NCBI GenBank assembly: GCA_021018815.1
Contig: JAITYX010000007.1
Span: 10,044,001-10,108,000 of the forward strand
Length of the DNA stretch: 64,000 nt
Reading direction: 5' to 3'
Source of the DNA: Talinum fruticosum
Lineage: Eukaryota > Streptophyta > Magnoliopsida > Caryophyllales > Talinaceae
Shown here piece after piece: positions 60,276 to 64,000 of this stretch. Below the pieces are notes generated by a model. It was not told the origin of the DNA. It saw only the letters and a list, made by a program, of their open reading frames with translations, and made no database searches. The translations under genes and the position numbers were made by a program. Each line of letters opens with the position of its first letter. Positions within the stretch are counted from its first letter, which is position 1.

Positions 60276-63200
60276 CTCAAAGCCTTTTTATGTTTTATTT
60301 GATTCGGGTGCTACCCATTCATTTATATCTACCCAGTGCTGCCTCCCAGCTACATTTAGAAAATCATAAGACTCCAATTGAGTGTCACATTGGGTTACCA
60401 AACGGAAAAGTAGTAGAATGTTTGATTCTCTACCAACGTGTGCCCTTAGTCATAAGCGGAGAGTTGTTTCCTGTAAACTTAATCCAATTAGACCTTTCAG
60501 AATTTGATGTGATTCTAGGAATGGATTGGTTGGCAGCTCATGAAGCGAAAATAGATTGTAAAGGTGGTACGGTTAGTTTAAAGGGGCCAAGAGGGAAGGA
60601 AATATGCTTTCATGGTGAAAAAGATACAAAGAAATATTCTGTAATTTCGGTTATGAAGGTTAACAAACTATTAAGACATGGTTGTACGGGATACCTATGT
60701 TATGTTACCGAGGATAGGAAGGATAAGATAAACATAGAAGACATACCTATAGTATGTGAGTTTCCGGACGTATTTCCCGAGGATCTACCTGGCCTACCTC
60801 CTCAACGAGAGATTGATTTTGAAATTGAACTAATTCCCGGCGCACAACCTATCTCTAAAGCACCATATAGAATGGCCCCAGCAGAACTTAAAGAGTTGAA
60901 GGCCCAACTTGATGAATTGCTACAAAAGGATTCATTAGGCCGAGCGTGTCGCCTTGGGGAGCTCCAGTCCTATTTGTGAAAAAGAAGGATGGAACTTTAA
61001 GACTATGTGTGGATTATAGGGAGTTAAACAAGATAACTCGTCAAGAATAAATACCCCTACCTAGAATTGACGATTTGTTTGACCAACCGCAAGGGGCCGG
61101 AGTGTTTTCGAAAATAGACCTGAAATCTGGGTATCACCAACTTAGAATTAAACAAGAAGATATACCCAAAACTGCCTTTAGAACCAGGTATGGGCATTAT
61201 GAATATACGGTGATGCCCTTTGGACTTACCAATGCCCCCGCGGCATTCATGGATCTCATGAACAGAATTTTCAGGCCTTATCCGGATAAATTTGTGGTGG
61301 TATTTATTGATGACATTCTCATATATTCTAAAGATAAGGGAGAACATCCCGAGCATCTAAGGATAGCATTGCAAACCTTGAGAGAACACCAACCGTATGC
61401 TAAATTACAAAAATGTGAATTTTGGTTAGAAGAGGTGGCATTTTTAGGGCACGTTGTGTCTAAAGAAGGGATTAAGGTCGACCCTCACAAAGTGAAGGCG
61501 GTAACCGAATGGCCTAGACCAACCAATGTTACGAAGTGAGAATTTTTCTTGGGTTGGCAAGATATTATAGGAGATTTATACAAGATTTTTCAAAGATAGC
61601 TACACCATTGACCAATTTGTTGAAGAAAACAACAAAATTTCTGTGGTCGACAAGTGTGAAGAGGCCTTTCAGGAGTTGAAGAAAAGGTTAACCACAGCCC
61701 CTATTCTTACCTTACCAGTTGAAGGTAAAGAGTACACTGTCTATAGTGATGCCTCTAAAAATGGGTTAGGATGCGTGTTAATACAGGATGACAGGGTCAT
61801 AGCTTATGCATCCCGACAACTCAAACCATATGAAAGGAATTATCCAACCCATGATTTGGAATTGGTCGCTGTTGTCTTTGCTCTAAAAATTTGGAGGCAT
61901 TACCTATATGGGGCAACTTGTAAGATTTATACCGATCATCGAGCTTGAAGTACATTTTTACCCAAAAGGAAATCAATTTAAGGCAACGCCACTGGTTGGA
62001 GTTACTTAAGGATTATGACTTACAAATACAATACCATCCAGGGAAAGCCAATGTCGTGGCTGATGCATTGAGCAGTAAAGACACAACACGCTTTGAACGC
62101 GATGATAGTAACTCAACCCAGGGTATTACAGGACCTTCGGAATATGAATGTTGAATTAGTCTCGTAGGGACACCTAGATGGATTCCTGGCAGGAATAGAG
62201 GTACAACCTACTATAATGAAAGAAATCCAAATAGGCCAAAATGAAGATGTTGATTTGGAAAGGATTAAACAGAACATTAAAAGGGAAAATCCCCGGGTTC
62301 GAAATACGTGAAGATGGAACCCTAAGGTTTCGTAACCGGTTATGTGTACCGAATAAAGAAGACTTGAAGAGAAAGATTCTTGTGGAAGCTCATAATACCC
62401 GATACTCAGTACATCCAGGAGGAACAAAAATGTACAAGGACTTGAGGCAATATTTTTGGTGGAATAACATGAAGAAGGACATCGCAGAATATGTGGATAA
62501 GTGCCTAACTTGCCAAATGGTTAAGGCTGAACATCAACGCCCGTGGGCGAGTTGAGACCCTTAGAGATACCTACTTGGAAGTGGGACTCAATTTCAATGG
62601 ACTTTGTTATGGGATTACCCCTCATCGCTTCGAAGAAAAATGCTATTTGGGTTATTGTCGACCGGCTTACTAAATCTGCGCATTTTATACCAATACATAA
62701 CACCTGGAATGTGGAGAGATCGGCACAATTATATGTCAAGGAAGTGGTGAGATTACATGGAATACCTAAGGATATCATATCCGATAGGGACAAAAGGTTC
62801 CAAGCACGTTTTTGGCAGGCTTTACAGCGGGCCTTTGGAACCAAATTAAATTTCAGCAGCTCATACCACCCGAAACGAGATGGGCAACCGAGAGGGTAAA
62901 TCAAATCGTAGAAGATATGTTAAGAGCATGTGTACTTGATTTTCGGGGAGATGGGAAGATGACTTACCATTGGTAGAATTCTCCTACAATAACAGCTTAT
63001 CAAGCCACTATTAAGATGGCTCCATTTGAGGCATTATATGGAAGAAAGTGCGGAACTCCGTTATGTTGGAGCGAGCTGGATGAAGCATTGATTTTAGGTC
63101 CTGAATTGATCCAAGAAACAACCGAAAAGGTTAGGAAGATTCAGGAACACATCAAGGCAGCCCAAAGCCGACAAAAGAGCTATGTAGATAAAAGAAGGAG

Positions 63201-63640
63201 GCCATTGGAATTTGAGGTAGGAGATAAAGTAAGTGTCCCCTGTGGAAAGGAGTCGACGGTTCAATGTCAAAGGAAAACTAAGTCCTAGATATATCGGACC
63301 GTATGAGATCATAGAGAAATTGAGTCCAAGTGGCTTATAAGTTAACCTTACCATCTGAACTCGAGCATGTGCATGATGTCTTCCATGTTTCACAGCTCCG
63401 AAAGTATATGCCCGACCCAAGCCATAACATTGTGACGTAACCCTTCGAAATTGCTGAAAATTTAATATATGAGGAGCAACCAAGTGCAAATACTTGGACT
63501 ATAGGGTCAAGAAACTCCGCAATAAGAGCATTCCTTTGGTGAAAGTATCGTGGACTAACCATACGTCCTCGAAGCCACATGGGAAACCGAGGAAGATATG
63601 AGAAATAAATACCCCCACTTATTTTAAGGTAAGTCCGCAA
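60276..63640 (+). pseudogene. Gypsy pol: protease, RT, RNase H, integrase, frameshifted
   Basis: Protease: LFDSGATHSFIS with its DSG at 60301-60309, then FDVILGMDWL near 60505. RT: IPGAQPISKAPYRMAPAEL near 60830, [13 protein letters not shown] near 61110 and the catalytic FIDDILIYS at 61303. RNase [14 protein letters not shown] near 61740, TDHRA near 61930 and [13 protein letters not shown] near 62040. Integrase: the HHCC zinc part (HNTRYSVHPGG, CLTCQ; 62390-62510), then a core with MDFVMGLP near 62600 and ISDRDKRF near 62780. The third catalytic residue (Glu) lies just past a one-base deletion near 62880. The C-terminal tail runs to about 63625. Frame changes or stops occur near 60310, 60930, 61048, 61535, 61945, 62160, 62550, 62880 and 63235. 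Confidence 0.92.
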
Positions 63641-63683
63641 GCCTTATCGTCGTATGCTCAAGTTTCGAGGACGAAACTTATTT

Positions 63684-63696
63684 TAAGGGGGAAGAC
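63684..63696 (+). other. Polypurine tract of the gypsy element
   Basis: AAGGGGGAAGAC, preceded by CGAGGACGAAACTTATTTT, lies directly before the 3' LTR start. This is the standard context in plant chromovirus-type elements. Confidence 0.9.
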
Positions 63697-64000
63697 TGTA
63701 ACAACCCGACCCTAAACCACATTGTTTATTTAATTAATTCATTAATTATAAGATTTATATGATTGAGCGCGTGCACTTCAATTCGACATTTTATATTTAA
63801 AGTATTTTTATACATGCGTTATGCCGTTAAGGCAACGAAGTGGCCCTAATAAAAATCTCATAATAAAGTTATAATTTGTGAACGTCATTGTTAAAGTACA
63901 ATTAAAAAGTAACAATAATAATAATAATAAATAAATAAATATAGGTAAACATATAAAAATAAAAGTAAAAATAAAATAAATAAGCCAGATTTTTTTAAGA
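63697..64000 (+). repeat. 3' LTR of the gypsy element, first 304 bp
   Basis: It matches 54537-54842 with about seven substitutions or small indels and runs off the window. Its right end and the matching target duplication (GTTAT expected) lie outside. Confidence 0.95.

Larger units (their letters stand above)
54537..64000 (+). mobile_element. Ty3/gypsy element, almost complete, cut by window end
   Basis: The order is 5' LTR (54537-57255), tRNA-Met-type primer site, a long leader, gag, protease, RT, RNase H, integrase, polypurine tract, and the first 304 bp of the 3' LTR. Protease-RT-RNaseH-integrase order is that of Ty3/gypsy. The C-terminal words after integrase (VHDVFHVSQLRKYM, IPLVKVSW, WETEEDMRNKYP in successive frames) suggest the chromovirus/Tekay group. 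About seven differences separate the visible 3' LTR part from the 5' LTR, so the insertion is not ancient. Frameshifts at many points make this copy unable to encode an intact polyprotein. Confidence 0.92.

Overview
The window is nuclear DNA from a flowering plant, probably a eudicot. Three things show this: a seed 11S globulin gene with the usual four-exon layout, an intronless plant DUF761 gene, and a dense cover of plant LTR retrotransposons, CACTA and hAT elements, a LINE piece and (AAT)n/(AT)n microsatellites. The species cannot be named from the sequence. Only about 43-49 kb looks like gene space; most of the rest is nested, decayed mobile DNA.

Layout: 0.5-9.6 kb is a broken CACTA transposon on the minus strand (TNP2-type transposase, then a Transposase_24-like second gene). 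Its transposase is split by a solo LTR of a TGAAG...CTTCA family (4228-7212), which itself carries a second solo LTR (5264-6642). From 10.9 to 17.5 kb lie a solo LTR, the 5' end (LTR, primer site, gag) of a minus-strand element, and the 3' end of a Ty1/copia element whose LTR was entered by a 1.4-kb non-autonomous CACTA element. From 17.5 to about 36.7 kb there is a degenerate array of a roughly 2-kb unit of unknown identity. It was entered by a solo LTR (17910-19485), an 8.2-kb Athila-like gag-protease element lacking reverse transcriptase and integrase (20280-28501), another solo LTR (29428-30844) and two hAT elements. A microsatellite, a LINE fragment and more hAT elements follow to 42.9 kb.

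Gene island: a DUF761 gene (43121-43747, minus) and an 11S globulin gene (46412-48648, minus). The globulin has TATA, RY and G-box motifs upstream, but its second exon has two apparent one-base deletions, both in C runs. These are either pseudogene lesions or assembly errors.

Right end: an LTR copy with its polypurine tract (51520-52970), a pyrimidine-rich stretch with telomere-like repeats, and from 54537 to the window edge a nearly whole Ty3/gypsy element (2.7-kb LTR, tRNA-Met-type primer site, gag with two zinc knuckles, protease, RT, RNase H, integrase, polypurine tract, start of the 3' LTR) with several frameshifts. I found no RNA genes, CRISPR arrays or bacterial features. All coordinates and alignments were made by eye.
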